Shown one piece after another: positions 18,531-27,073 of a DNA stretch of 64,000 bases. Every line of letters starts with the position of its first letter. The stretch's first letter is position 1. Source of the DNA: Chitinophaga sp. (lineage in GTDB: Bacteria; Bacteroidota; Bacteroidia; Chitinophagales; Chitinophagaceae); the NCBI RefSeq assembly GCF_019236475.1, contig NZ_JAFAIX010000013.1, positions 620,001-684,000 on the forward strand. The letters are read 5' to 3'. The notes under the pieces were generated by a model. The model ran no database searches, had not been told where the DNA came from, and saw nothing but the letters and a program-made list of their open reading frames with translations. Made by a program: the position numbers and the translations under genes.

Positions 18531-18562
18531 AAAAGACTGGCAGGGTCCCCTACCAGTCTTTT
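18531..18562 (-). terminator. Terminator of the GH2-GH29 operon
   Basis: Arms AAAAGACTGG (18531-18540) and CCAGTCTTTT (18553-18562) with an inner GGG/CCC pairing. On the minus strand a run of eight T residues follows directly. It lies 29 nt past the fucosidase stop. Confidence 0.85.
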
Positions 18563-18590
18563 ATATTTATTAACATCAATTCACATAAAT

Positions 18591-20027
18591 TCACACTTTA
18601 TCCACAGCAGAAATACGAATCGCCAGGGCATGTTTTAAACCTTTACCCTGAGCGGATGTAGGAATGTTAATAACGGTACTTCCGTCTTTCGTTTTCCACA
18701 CCAGCTTACCAGCAGCGCCGAGGATTTCCACACGTGCATTTTTAGCAGGAGTAAGTCCTTTGAAGGAGATAGTAGCCGGTAGTTTTTCCTGCTCATCCAG
18801 CAAGTAAATAGCATATACGCTACCATCTTTCTTGCGGGTGAAGCAAACCTTGCCGTCCTTGTAAGGAGCGACAGCACGGGTACCGTAAATAGCTTCCCCG
18901 TTCAGATGCATCCACTCTCCTATTCCTTTCATGGTGGTATAAGCCTCATCGTGCAGCTCTCCATCAGGGCCAGGGCCCACATTCAGCAGGTAGTTACCAC
19001 CTTTGGCAACGATATCAACCAAGTTGTGGATAATAGTATTTACAGATTTATACTTGTCGTTTGGTGCATAAGACCAGGAACTAGCCATGGTCATGCAGGT
19101 TTCCCAAGGATAGCTCAGTGGCTTATCAGGAATCTGCTGCTCCGGCGTACGGTAGTTTTCATATTGTCCATGTACGCTACGATCCACTACAATCAGGCCT
19201 GGTTGGTGACTACGAGCCATAGATGCGATCTTAGGCATATCTATATCCTGATCCTGTGGGAGCGTTTTGCTCCAAGACAGCGATTCTTTCGTCTGGTGCG
19301 TCAACGGACGTACCCAACCTCCGTCCAGCCAGAGGATATCCAGTTTACCGTATTCCGTCATCAGTTCTTCAATCTGATTGTAGGTATACTGCTTGAACTT
19401 ATTCCATCTTTCAGGATATGTTTTCAGATCGTAGTTCACGTTTCTGTCTTTTGGTGGGAAGTAGCTCCACCAGTAGTATTCTGTGTGCCAGTCAGGTTTG
19501 GAGAAGTAAGCGCCTGCGTGAACGCCGGCTTTACGGAATGCTTCAAACACTTCTTTGGCAATATTAGCGCGTGGATTTTTGCTGAATGCCACACCTGGCG
19601 CCGTAACACGGTAATCGGTCTGTTTGGTATCAAACATACAGTAACCGTCGTGGTGCTTAGTAGTGAAAACGAGGTACTTCATACCCGCGTCTGCGGCAGC
19701 TTTCGCCCAATGCTCCGGATTAAATTTCACTGGATTAAAAGTTTTACCCAGTGCTTCATATTTCTGCAGGTAGTCGTAATAAGGAATACCAGCGGGTTTG
19801 CGCTGACACCAGCCTTCATCTTCGGGACAGATGCTCCAAGATTCCACTACTCCCCATTGGGAATAAGGCCCCCAGTGAATCAACATACCGAATTTCCAGT
19901 CCTGCCACTCATCCAGTTTCTGTTGTACCGCCTTGTCAGGCTCTGGAACATAAGGCAACTCCTCGTGCTGGGCCTGGGCTGAAAGTCCCGCCAAAGCCAA
20001 ACCGGCTGCCATTAAAAGTTTACGCAT
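18591..20027 (-). CDS. Alpha-L-fucosidase, GH29
   Basis: 478 residues with signal peptide (1-19, ALAGLSAQAQ). GH29 enzymes cleave terminal alpha-L-fucose with retention. Seen: FGMLIHWGPYSQWG, YLVFTTKHHDGYCMFDTKQT, and KLDILWLDGGW with the nucleophile Asp. After the barrel, from about residue 385, is a beta-rich C-terminal domain. It starts 2 nt after the stop of the GH2 gene, so the two are translationally close and probably one operon; both are exported and likely act together on fucosylated or mannosylated glycans. A terminator follows at 18531-18562. No susCD pair or sulfatase is nearby. Confidence 0.93.
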   Translation of the reverse strand: MRKLLMAAGLALAGLSAQAQHEELPYVPEPDKAVQQKLDEWQDWKFGMLIHWGPYSQWGVVESWSICPEDEGWCQRKPAGIPYYDYLQKYEALGKTFNPVKFNPEHWAKAAADAGMKYLVFTTKHHDGYCMFDTKQTDYRVTAPGVAFSKNPRANIAKEVFEAFRKAGVHAGAYFSKPDWHTEYYWWSYFPPKDRNVNYDLKTYPERWNKFKQYTYNQIEELMTEYGKLDILWLDGGWVRPLTHQTKESLSWSKTLPQDQDIDMPKIASMARSHQPGLIVVDRSVHGQYENYRTPEQQIPDKPLSYPWETCMTMASSWSYAPNDKYKSVNTIIHNLVDIVAKGGNYLLNVGPGPDGELHDEAYTTMKGIGEWMHLNGEAIYGTRAVAPYKDGKVCFTRKKDGSVYAIYLLDEQEKLPATISFKGLTPAKNARVEILGAAGKLVWKTKDGSTVINIPTSAQGKGLKHALAIRISAVDKV

Positions 20028-20029
20028 AG

Positions 20030-22603
20030 TCAGTGATTATAAGAATCTATCAAAGTAGTTTTTCTCAAATGCTGTTGTACATCTGCTGCACTACGTGCTG
20101 TGCGCAGAATGATGGTTCTTTCTTCGCCTGGTAATAGGTCGAAAAAGTTATCGCTAAAATGTTCATCTGAGGCATCGTCCAGGGAAATGTATACGTTCCT
20201 GGCCAATTGCGTTGTTTTTACTAGCACCTTTACCTCTCCCACTGCTCCCGGTTGGCAACGGATAGTCAGTTGTGGATCGGTTAAATTAATATCTTTCGCA
20301 GTTGCAAAGTAATACAGATTAGGATTCAGAACATTATCGTTAATTATCAATTGCGAATAGAATATTACCTCATTCCGCTGTTTTCCTTTCAACAGTTCAT
20401 TCACAGGAACACTATTTACTCGCACACTACGATCATCCTGCAATTGATATTTATTGATATTTTTCTCCCAAATAGTATTTCCTTGTAAGTCTACTGCTTT
20501 CATTTTGATAACAGTATTACCACGTTGAAATGCATCTGTAATGAGATACGTGTTCAACTGACCATTTTCTTCCACTGTAGAGGTGATAACGGGTTCAAAG
20601 GCGCGCTTGGCATAGTATTGCAGTGCTTTCCATCGACCGTAATAATCACGCCCTGACCAAGACGGACCAGGCCAGCAGTCGTTCAACTGCCAGTACAACG
20701 TCCCCATACAATAAGGCATATTCCTGCGATGCGCTTCTATGGCCATTTTCATCCCTTCCGCTTGTAATACCTGGCTGAGGTATACAAAAGCCGGGAAATC
20801 CACCGGTGTACGGTAATAATGATCCATATAAATTTTGATAGCCGTATTACCTTTCGCGGGACTCTTCTGATGTGATTGCATCACATTGGAGAAAATATTG
20901 TAATCGGCTTTGGTAGCAAAGCTGTCGATCGTTTCCATCGCGGGGAACGACTGAAAGCCGTATTCACTCATGAATCGAGGGATATGTGTGTTAAAAGCTT
21001 CAAACCATTCCATACCGTGCCAGATGCCCCAGTAGTGGTTATCCCCTTTGGTGAAGTCTTCCTTCGTTCCCCAGTTGGAGATAGGAGACGAGTGGAAATA
21101 GAATCGCCCTGGATCATTCTCCTGTACTGCTTTTGGCAACACTTCTTTAAACAATTTATTGTAGCCCGCGATCATGTGCTCATACTGATTATTCGTATAG
21201 GCGTAACCGTTCTGCCATCCCCAGTTTTTGATAGCCACTGCCACCTCATTGTTGCCACACCACAATGCCAATGCAGGATGGTGTTTCAGCCTGTTGATAT
21301 TAGCTGTAGCTTCTTTGGCAGCATTATCCAGGAATGCTGGATCCCATGGATATAACGTACACGCATACATGAAATCTTGCCACACCAATATTCCTGTAAC
21401 ATCCGCCAGGTCATAGAACTGGTCGTCTTCATAAATTCCTCCTCCCCACACACGTACCATATTAAAATGGCTTTCCTGCATATCGTTAAACAGTTGTGCA
21501 TATTTTTCTTTTGTTACACGCGGCAGGAAATTATCCTGGGGAATATAATTGGCGCCTTTCATGAATACGGGGCGGCCATTGACTTTCACGTAAAAACTTT
21601 CACCCAGACTATCGGGTTTATTCACCACTTCGATGGTACGCAGACCAATATTTTTCTCTGTAAAAGCAATATCCTGTTGTTCATCGAACAACTTCACTTT
21701 CACTTGATACAAATTTTGCGCTCCCATGCCATTAGGCCACCAGAGCTGTGGTTGCTTAATTGTCAGTGGTACATTTATTTCATTGATACCTTTTTTTAGT
21801 ATAGCCGGCACCGTTATACTTGTTACCGGTTTTCTATTCCACACGGCCACTACGTTCAGCTTGTAATTTCCTGCCACAGCAGCTTCCACGGTGATTGTAT
21901 TTTTCACTAAGGCCACACCAGGTTTAATATCCTGTTGAAATGCCATATCGCGGATAGTCGCTTTATTCCAGGCATGCAGTATCACTGGACGCCAGATGCC
22001 ACTGGTTACCAATCTTGGCCCCCAATCCCAACCATAGTGATAAGGCGCTTTGCGCGCGTATACGCTCAAAGGAATATCACTGGCGTCATTGCCTGCAGGA
22101 TAGATCAGGCTATCCTTTAAGAACAACGGCATATCATGCTTGATAGGGCTTTCCAGCGTTATTTGCAGCTCATTTTTACCTGGATGGAGATATTTTTTCA
22201 CCTCCGCTTTCCAGGGGATGAACATATTATTTGTAGTAAGAATCAATTGATGATTTAGGTAGACACGGGCATACGTATCTAATCCGTTGAACTCCAGTTC
22301 TAGCATGTCCTTTTGGAGCATGTCCTGCGACACATCGAAACTACAGCGGTACAACCAGTCTTTTTTATCCACCCATTGTACGGCTTTTTCATTTGTCCCT
22401 TTAAATGGGTCAGGTATGAGTTGCTGTGCCATCAGGTCTGTATGTACTGTACCAGGAACGGTTGCAGCACGCCAGATCTGTTCATCTGCCCTTGCAAATT
22501 CCCAGCCGCGATTTATCTCAATATTTTGTGAGTAAATCGATTTAGTAAAACATGTTAAAAAAAAGATCACCAGCAACCTGCGACCTATCAGTTTCATTTT
22601 CAT
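20030..22603 (-). CDS. Beta-mannosidase-like glycoside hydrolase, GH2
   Basis: 857 residues from ATG at 22603. The open frame extends upstream to 22699, but that part would overlap the divergent DUF6728 gene, and a signal peptide begins right after 22603 (MKMKLIGRRLLVIFFLTCFT). Domains: sugar-binding N-domain (WRAATVPGTVHTDL), beta sandwich, then the TIM barrel with acid/base Glu in ALWCGNNEV and nucleophile Glu in RFMSEYGFQSFP. The overall pattern (DWGPRLVTSGIWRPV, YWQLNDCWPGPSWSG) is that of GH2 beta-mannosidases, which release terminal beta-mannose. First gene of a two-gene operon with the GH29 fucosidase. Confidence 0.92.
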   Translation of the reverse strand: MKMKLIGRRLLVIFFLTCFTKSIYSQNIEINRGWEFARADEQIWRAATVPGTVHTDLMAQQLIPDPFKGTNEKAVQWVDKKDWLYRCSFDVSQDMLQKDMLELEFNGLDTYARVYLNHQLILTTNNMFIPWKAEVKKYLHPGKNELQITLESPIKHDMPLFLKDSLIYPAGNDASDIPLSVYARKAPYHYGWDWGPRLVTSGIWRPVILHAWNKATIRDMAFQQDIKPGVALVKNTITVEAAVAGNYKLNVVAVWNRKPVTSITVPAILKKGINEINVPLTIKQPQLWWPNGMGAQNLYQVKVKLFDEQQDIAFTEKNIGLRTIEVVNKPDSLGESFYVKVNGRPVFMKGANYIPQDNFLPRVTKEKYAQLFNDMQESHFNMVRVWGGGIYEDDQFYDLADVTGILVWQDFMYACTLYPWDPAFLDNAAKEATANINRLKHHPALALWCGNNEVAVAIKNWGWQNGYAYTNNQYEHMIAGYNKLFKEVLPKAVQENDPGRFYFHSSPISNWGTKEDFTKGDNHYWGIWHGMEWFEAFNTHIPRFMSEYGFQSFPAMETIDSFATKADYNIFSNVMQSHQKSPAKGNTAIKIYMDHYYRTPVDFPAFVYLSQVLQAEGMKMAIEAHRRNMPYCMGTLYWQLNDCWPGPSWSGRDYYGRWKALQYYAKRAFEPVITSTVEENGQLNTYLITDAFQRGNTVIKMKAVDLQGNTIWEKNINKYQLQDDRSVRVNSVPVNELLKGKQRNEVIFYSQLIINDNVLNPNLYYFATAKDINLTDPQLTIRCQPGAVGEVKVLVKTTQLARNVYISLDDASDEHFSDNFFDLLPGEERTIILRTARSAADVQQHLRKTTLIDSYNH

Positions 22604-22678
22604 ACGAGTGGTTTGGATAGGTTCAAAAATAACAATCTCAGAGAGAATCGGAAATAATACTTTTCCGATCTTTACAGT

Positions 22679-22849
22679 ATGAAAAGCATCTGGCAACAAA
22701 TACTAAGATATCTCTATATAGGAAAGAAGGACCCTAATGCACCGAAAACGAGCTATGTGGCAATGATGCACGGGATGAACCGCATCAGCATATTGCTGTT
22801 TATCATTGCAATTATAATAATGATTATTCGATTAATCAGAAGGCATTAA
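22679..22849 (+). CDS. DUF6728-like small membrane protein
   Basis: 56 residues, ATG at 22679, TAA at 22847-22849. It starts MKSIWQQILRYLYIGKKD, then PNAPKTSYVAMMHGMNRIS, one membrane helix (ILLFIIAIIIMIIRLI) and a basic tail. Layout and wording match my memory of the Bacteroidota DUF6728 family. It is divergent from the GH2 gene with 75 nt between the starts, so both promoters must lie in that short gap. Function unknown. Confidence 0.7.
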   Translation: MKSIWQQILRYLYIGKKDPNAPKTSYVAMMHGMNRISILLFIIAIIIMIIRLIRRH

Positions 22850-22860
22850 CGCGGATTGTT

Positions 22861-23054
22861 CACGCAAAGGGCGCAAAGAAGCAAAGGGCGCAAAGGATTA
22901 TTTTTCATTGTTTGATGATGTTTTGTTGTATTAGTCATAAAGAAAGCTATACTAATTTCAATCTATAAAATACAGATAACAAGTATCATAAATGACCTTT
23001 GCGGCCTAAAACAACAAAACACCATCTTTATTTTTCTTTGCGCCTTTGCGAGCC
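22861..23054. repeat. GCAAAG repeat element, copy A (inverted arms)
   Basis: The left arm 22861-22897 holds four GCAAAG units spaced 8-9 nt; the right arm near 23034-23052 has the inverted form CTTTGCGCCTTTGCG. The arms are about 140 nt apart. The same family occurs at 60560-60720: after the left arm both read GCAAAGGATTAT and, a few bases later, TTGTTTGA. It fills the gap between the converging ends of the DUF6728 gene and lpxB. Confidence 0.7.
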
Positions 23055-23060
23055 AATTTT

Positions 23061-24164
23061 TTAGCTACGTGCAAAATCATAAATTACTTCTGCCGCCCGA
23101 TGGCTGGCATCTTTCTCACCCAGTTTATGCCAAAGCGCGGCATAGTCGGTAGATAGCTCTTTCCGACGGTTATCATCCTTCAATAAGGCAGTGAGTTCCT
23201 TCAGCAGATTCGCCTCGGTAAGGTCGTTCTGGATGAGTTCTTTCACCACCAGTTTGTCCATGACGAGGTTGACTAGGGAGATATATTTTACTTTAATCAA
23301 ATTTTTCGCAAGAATATAGGAAACCGGATTTCCTTTATAGCAAACGATTTCAGGCACGCCAAATAAAGCTGTTTCCAGGGTGGCGGTACCAGATGTCACC
23401 AGTGCAGCAGTAGCCTGACGCAACAGTGGATAAGTTTTTCCTTTCACCATGGATACATTGGGATGTTCTCCAGTGAGGCTTTGCAGGAAATCGTCGTCCA
23501 GGCTAGGGGCCTGGGCAACAATAAACTGATATTCAGGAAAATGTTTGGCCATTGTCAGCATGATAGGCAATTTCACACTGACTTCCTGTTTGCGGCTGCC
23601 TGGCAGCACAGCAATGATAGGCTTATTGGCCAATGGCGCATCTGCGGGTTTGGATTTTTCTGCCTTTATCACCTCCACTAGGGGATGACCGACATATTCC
23701 ACCTCATAGTTCCATTTATGGTAAAATTCCTGCTCAAAAGGCAGGATACAGAGCATTTTATCTACTGTACGTCTGATCTTTTTAACACGATTTTCTTTCC
23801 AAGCCCATACTTGTGGAGAAATATAGTACACTACTTTGTAGCCCTGGGTTTTGGCCCATTCAGCAATGCGCATATTGAAACCGGGATAATCCACTAGCAC
23901 CAGCACATCAGGTTTGAAAGCATCAATATCTTTCTTACAGGTATCGATATTGCGAAGGATGGTGCGCAGGTTCATCAATACTTCCACAAAGCCCATAAAA
24001 GCCAGTTCCTTGTAATGCTTTACAATGTTGGCTCCGGCGGCTTCCATCATATCGCCACCCCAGCCACGTATATTCGCGCTGGTATCCTGTTTCTTCAATT
24101 GTTTTATCAGGTTGCTACCGTGTAAATCCCCTGAAGCCTCTCCCGCAATAATGTAATATTTCAA
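23061..24164 (-). CDS. lpxB: Lipid-A-disaccharide synthase
   Basis: 367 residues. Joins UDP-diacylglucosamine and lipid X to the lipid A disaccharide at the inner membrane. The start MKYYIIAGEASGDLHGSNLI is the family signature; also seen are YISPQVWAWKENRVKKIRR, YVGHPLVE, AVLPGSRKQEV and LVTSGTATLETAL. Normal length. It is last in a minus-strand run surE - small membrane protein - lpxB with gaps of 42 and 18 nt. Confidence 0.96.
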   Translation of the reverse strand: MKYYIIAGEASGDLHGSNLIKQLKKQDTSANIRGWGGDMMEAAGANIVKHYKELAFMGFVEVLMNLRTILRNIDTCKKDIDAFKPDVLVLVDYPGFNMRIAEWAKTQGYKVVYYISPQVWAWKENRVKKIRRTVDKMLCILPFEQEFYHKWNYEVEYVGHPLVEVIKAEKSKPADAPLANKPIIAVLPGSRKQEVSVKLPIMLTMAKHFPEYQFIVAQAPSLDDDFLQSLTGEHPNVSMVKGKTYPLLRQATAALVTSGTATLETALFGVPEIVCYKGNPVSYILAKNLIKVKYISLVNLVMDKLVVKELIQNDLTEANLLKELTALLKDDNRRKELSTDYAALWHKLGEKDASHRAAEVIYDFARS

Positions 24165-24182
24165 TCTGGTGTCTGTTAAAAA

Positions 24183-24482
24183 TTATCTGATCAATTTCAT
24201 CAGCAATATGGCAATCGCATACAGCATGGTTACCAGGAAAATGCCTTTGGCGGTTACGTCTTTCCTGACACGAGTGTAAAGATAAAACACAAGTCCGTTT
24301 AACAGCAGGCAAATACTGGTTAATTTGGGTATCAGGTGATAGTTTCCTTTCAGTTCACTGAGGAATTGAAAAAAGTCTATATGCGATGGACGCACTGCTA
24401 GTAGATAGTACAGAAAAAATGCAAAGACGGGCGTCAGCAGTCCTAGCATGATCCCTAATGGTAAATTGTCTTTCTTAAACAT
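24183..24482 (-). CDS. Small three-helix membrane protein between surE and lpxB
   Basis: 99 residues with three predicted membrane helices (about 7-28, 53-69 and 78-96) and a short soluble loop (PSHIDFFQFLSELKGNYHL). I recall an unnamed protein in this spot in related genomes but cannot name the family. The position 18 nt before lpxB hints at an envelope role; that is inference. Confidence 0.7.
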   Translation of the reverse strand: MFKKDNLPLGIMLGLLTPVFAFFLYYLLAVRPSHIDFFQFLSELKGNYHLIPKLTSICLLLNGLVFYLYTRVRKDVTAKGIFLVTMLYAIAILLMKLIR

Positions 24483-24524
24483 AGCATATTTATAATGGCG
24501 ATAAAATGAAATCCAGTCTGATTG

Positions 24525-25301
24525 CTAAAAATCCTTCCACTTTTCTTCCAGTTCTTTTTTCAACTTGTAGTTGGTCAGATCAAACTGAACCGGAACCAGT
24601 GAAGCATAATTGTTTTCCAGTGCCCATACATCGGTATCCTCGCCTGCATCGCGGTTTTTGAATTCGCCGGTCAGCCAGTAGTATTTTTTGCCGTGAGGAT
24701 CTCTGCGTTCATCAAATTCTTCCACCCATTTGGCATCTGCCTGTCGGCAGATCTTAATGCCTTTAAAGTCTTTCTCCTCCACAATGGGGATATTGACATT
24801 AAACAGGGTACCTGCCGGCAAGTTATTGCGCAGCATACGTTCGGTTATGTCTCGTGCTACCTTCGCAGGCAGGGAGAAATCGGCCTTATAGTCATATTCC
24901 AGGAATGAGAACCCAGCAGATGGAATTCCTTCAATAGCGGCTTCCATTGCAGCGGACATCGTTCCGGAGTAAATTACATTAATTGAATGATTAGCGCCAT
25001 GATTGATACCGCTCACGCAGATATCGGGTTTACGGCCCAGGATTTTATCTCTCGCCAGTTTCACACAGTCGACAGGCGTACCGGAACACTGCCAGGCTTC
25101 CACACCTTCAAAGATTTCCACCTGGTTTAAGCGCAGTGGCACTCCAATGGTGATAGCGTGCCCCATGCCCGATTGTGGGCTGTCTGGCGCTACTACCACC
25201 ACTCTACCCAGCGGGCGTACTGCTTCTATCAGCGCACGGATGCCCGGAGCGGTGATACCATCATCGTTTGTTACCAGTATGAGTTTTTCCTGTTCAGCCA
25301 T
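24525..25301 (-). CDS. surE: 5'/3'-nucleotidase SurE
   Basis: 258 residues. A metal-dependent phosphatase acting on nucleoside monophosphates. The N-terminus ILVTNDDGITAPGIRAL has the metal-binding Asp-Asp; PDSPQSGMGHAITI and CVSGINHGANHSINVIYSGTM carry the other conserved residues. First gene of the surE - membrane protein - lpxB run. TAAATTTG on the minus strand at 25332-25325 could be its -7 box; no -33 partner is clear. Confidence 0.95.
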   Translation of the reverse strand: MAEQEKLILVTNDDGITAPGIRALIEAVRPLGRVVVVAPDSPQSGMGHAITIGVPLRLNQVEIFEGVEAWQCSGTPVDCVKLARDKILGRKPDICVSGINHGANHSINVIYSGTMSAAMEAAIEGIPSAGFSFLEYDYKADFSLPAKVARDITERMLRNNLPAGTLFNVNIPIVEEKDFKGIKICRQADAKWVEEFDERRDPHGKKYYWLTGEFKNRDAGEDTDVWALENNYASLVPVQFDLTNYKLKKELEEKWKDF

Positions 25302-25384
25302 AATTCACTTTTTTACATTCTTCACAAATTTACGCGCTATCCGATACATTTTGTTTTAAAAGAATGTAAAATATATTGATTCAT

Positions 25385-26173
25385 TTATAGATCTGTGCGC
25401 GTTACTTTCCTGAAAATCAGCCAGATACCCAAAGCGATATACCCTATCATAGCGAGGATATACACATAAGTATCGTAAGCAGGACCAAAACCAGCGATAT
25501 TTGACGCCATTTTGGTACCTGGGAATGGTAATAGTTCATCCCCCGCCTGTAAGGGCAATAAGCCACCAATATCACCGACGTATCTTTTCAGCAGGAATAC
25601 CAGCATTTGTTCAATCATCATAACATATGCGAAATATATCACGATGCTTAAACCTGATCGTTTTACAAATACGGCGATCAGTAAGGCAATCATCAGTTGT
25701 ACCATTACCTGCATAAAGTAATAGAAAACATACCTGAATCCTTCTATAGAAAATGATTTGCTGCCATAAATAGTACCAATGAACATTCCAATGAGTGCCA
25801 CTATTACCAGTGATAAAACAGCCAGTTTCATTACCCAGTATAGTTTTGCCACCAGGAAGTCTTTACGTTCCCAGCCATCAATGATATTCTGGCGATTGGT
25901 ACGGAAAGTATACTCGTTGGTAACGATGATAATCAGCAATATTCCATATAAACCGGAAATAAAACTGGAAACACAAGCAACCGTCTGCCATACATCCGGG
26001 AAGCTAAAAGGGCCGCCCAGTAATAGCTGTGCTTGTTTTAACTCTTTGCTGCTGATGATTTCAGCGACGATATAATTTCCTGCAATTGGTAATAATACAG
26101 ACAGGATTAAGATCACCCAGAAGGTACGGTAGTATTTTAATTTAAGCCATTCGGCAAGAATGATTTGTTTCAT
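25385..26173 (-). CDS. ABC-2 type transporter permease
   Basis: 262 residues with six predicted membrane helices, opening MKQIILAEWLKLKYYRTFW, typical of ABC-2 permeases. Its start overlaps the stop of the ATPase gene by 4 nt (26170-26173), so the two are translationally coupled and form one exporter. The substrate cannot be read from the sequence. Confidence 0.85.
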   Translation of the reverse strand: MKQIILAEWLKLKYYRTFWVILILSVLLPIAGNYIVAEIISSKELKQAQLLLGGPFSFPDVWQTVACVSSFISGLYGILLIIIVTNEYTFRTNRQNIIDGWERKDFLVAKLYWVMKLAVLSLVIVALIGMFIGTIYGSKSFSIEGFRYVFYYFMQVMVQLMIALLIAVFVKRSGLSIVIYFAYVMMIEQMLVFLLKRYVGDIGGLLPLQAGDELLPFPGTKMASNIAGFGPAYDTYVYILAMIGYIALGIWLIFRKVTRTDL

Positions 26174-27066
26174 GAGGCAACGGTATGGGTGATTTCCAGG
26201 AATGCAGTTTCGAGCGATTTTTTACGCAATTGTAAATGTTTGAGCCATACGCCATGATTGGCGCACCAGCCGTTGATGGCGGCGGGATCGGGAATTGTCG
26301 CAAAGGAAGCGATGACCTTATCGTTGTTGATAACGGCACTGGTACAACCGGGATATTGCAGCATCAATTTCACCAGTTCCTCATTGTTGCCTGCTGCTAG
26401 TTCCACGAAATCCGTGCGTTGGATCACTTCATTCACCGATCCGGATAAAAGCAGCTTCCCTTTTTGCAGGATGGCCACATGGGTACATACTTTTTCTACT
26501 TCATCCAACAGGTGACTGGCGAGAATAATTGTTTTTCCCACTTTGGCCATGTCGTGGATGAGAGCGCGCACTTCGGCGATCCCAGCGGGGTCCAGGCCAT
26601 TGGTAGGTTCATCCAAGATGAGTACATCCGGATCTCCCAATAATGCGGAAGCTATGGCCAGGCGCTGTTTCATCCCGAGGGAATAGGTTTTGAATGCGTT
26701 ATCTCTGCGATCATAGAGGCCGCACACTTTCAGTACGCGTTCAATATCCTCTTTTCCGCGTTGCTTGATGGATGCGGAGATTTCCAGATTTTTCCAGGCG
26801 CTGAGATAATGATAGAAATTAGGGGTTTCTAGCAGGGTACCTATTTTACGCCTTTGTACGGCAGTAGCGGCAGTACCGAACAGTTGAAAACTGCCTTCAT
26901 CGGCTTTCAGGACATCGGTTACGATGCCCAGTAGGGTTGTTTTTCCGCTACCATTAGGGCCCAAAACTCCGAAGACGCTGCCGGGTGGAACATCAAATGA
27001 TACACCGGACAGCGCCTGGATGGCACCATACCTTTTGGAGATGCCTTGTAAGGATAATATAGACAT
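26170..27066 (-). CDS. ABC transporter ATP-binding protein
   Basis: 298 residues. Walker A GPNGSGKTTLL, signature SLGMKQRLAIA, Walker B VLILDEPTNGLDP and the switch His in ILASHLLDEVEKV. Energises the permease at 25385-26173. Its start is 7 nt after the stop of the fadN-like gene, so all three could share a transcript. The last 80 residues form a short accessory domain. Confidence 0.93.
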   Translation of the reverse strand: MSILSLQGISKRYGAIQALSGVSFDVPPGSVFGVLGPNGSGKTTLLGIVTDVLKADEGSFQLFGTAATAVQRRKIGTLLETPNFYHYLSAWKNLEISASIKQRGKEDIERVLKVCGLYDRRDNAFKTYSLGMKQRLAIASALLGDPDVLILDEPTNGLDPAGIAEVRALIHDMAKVGKTIILASHLLDEVEKVCTHVAILQKGKLLLSGSVNEVIQRTDFVELAAGNNEELVKLMLQYPGCTSAVINNDKVIASFATIPDPAAINGWCANHGVWLKHLQLRKKSLETAFLEITHTVAS

Positions 27067-27073
27067 AGGTTTA

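Noticed and set aside
18906..19982. 358-codon plus-strand frame across the fucosidase gene
   Set aside because: It mirrors GH29 coding sequence; GH29 motifs on the minus strand are clear.
22604..22699. N-terminal extension of the GH2 protein by 32 residues
   Set aside because: It would overlap the divergent DUF6728 gene and place the signal peptide internally.
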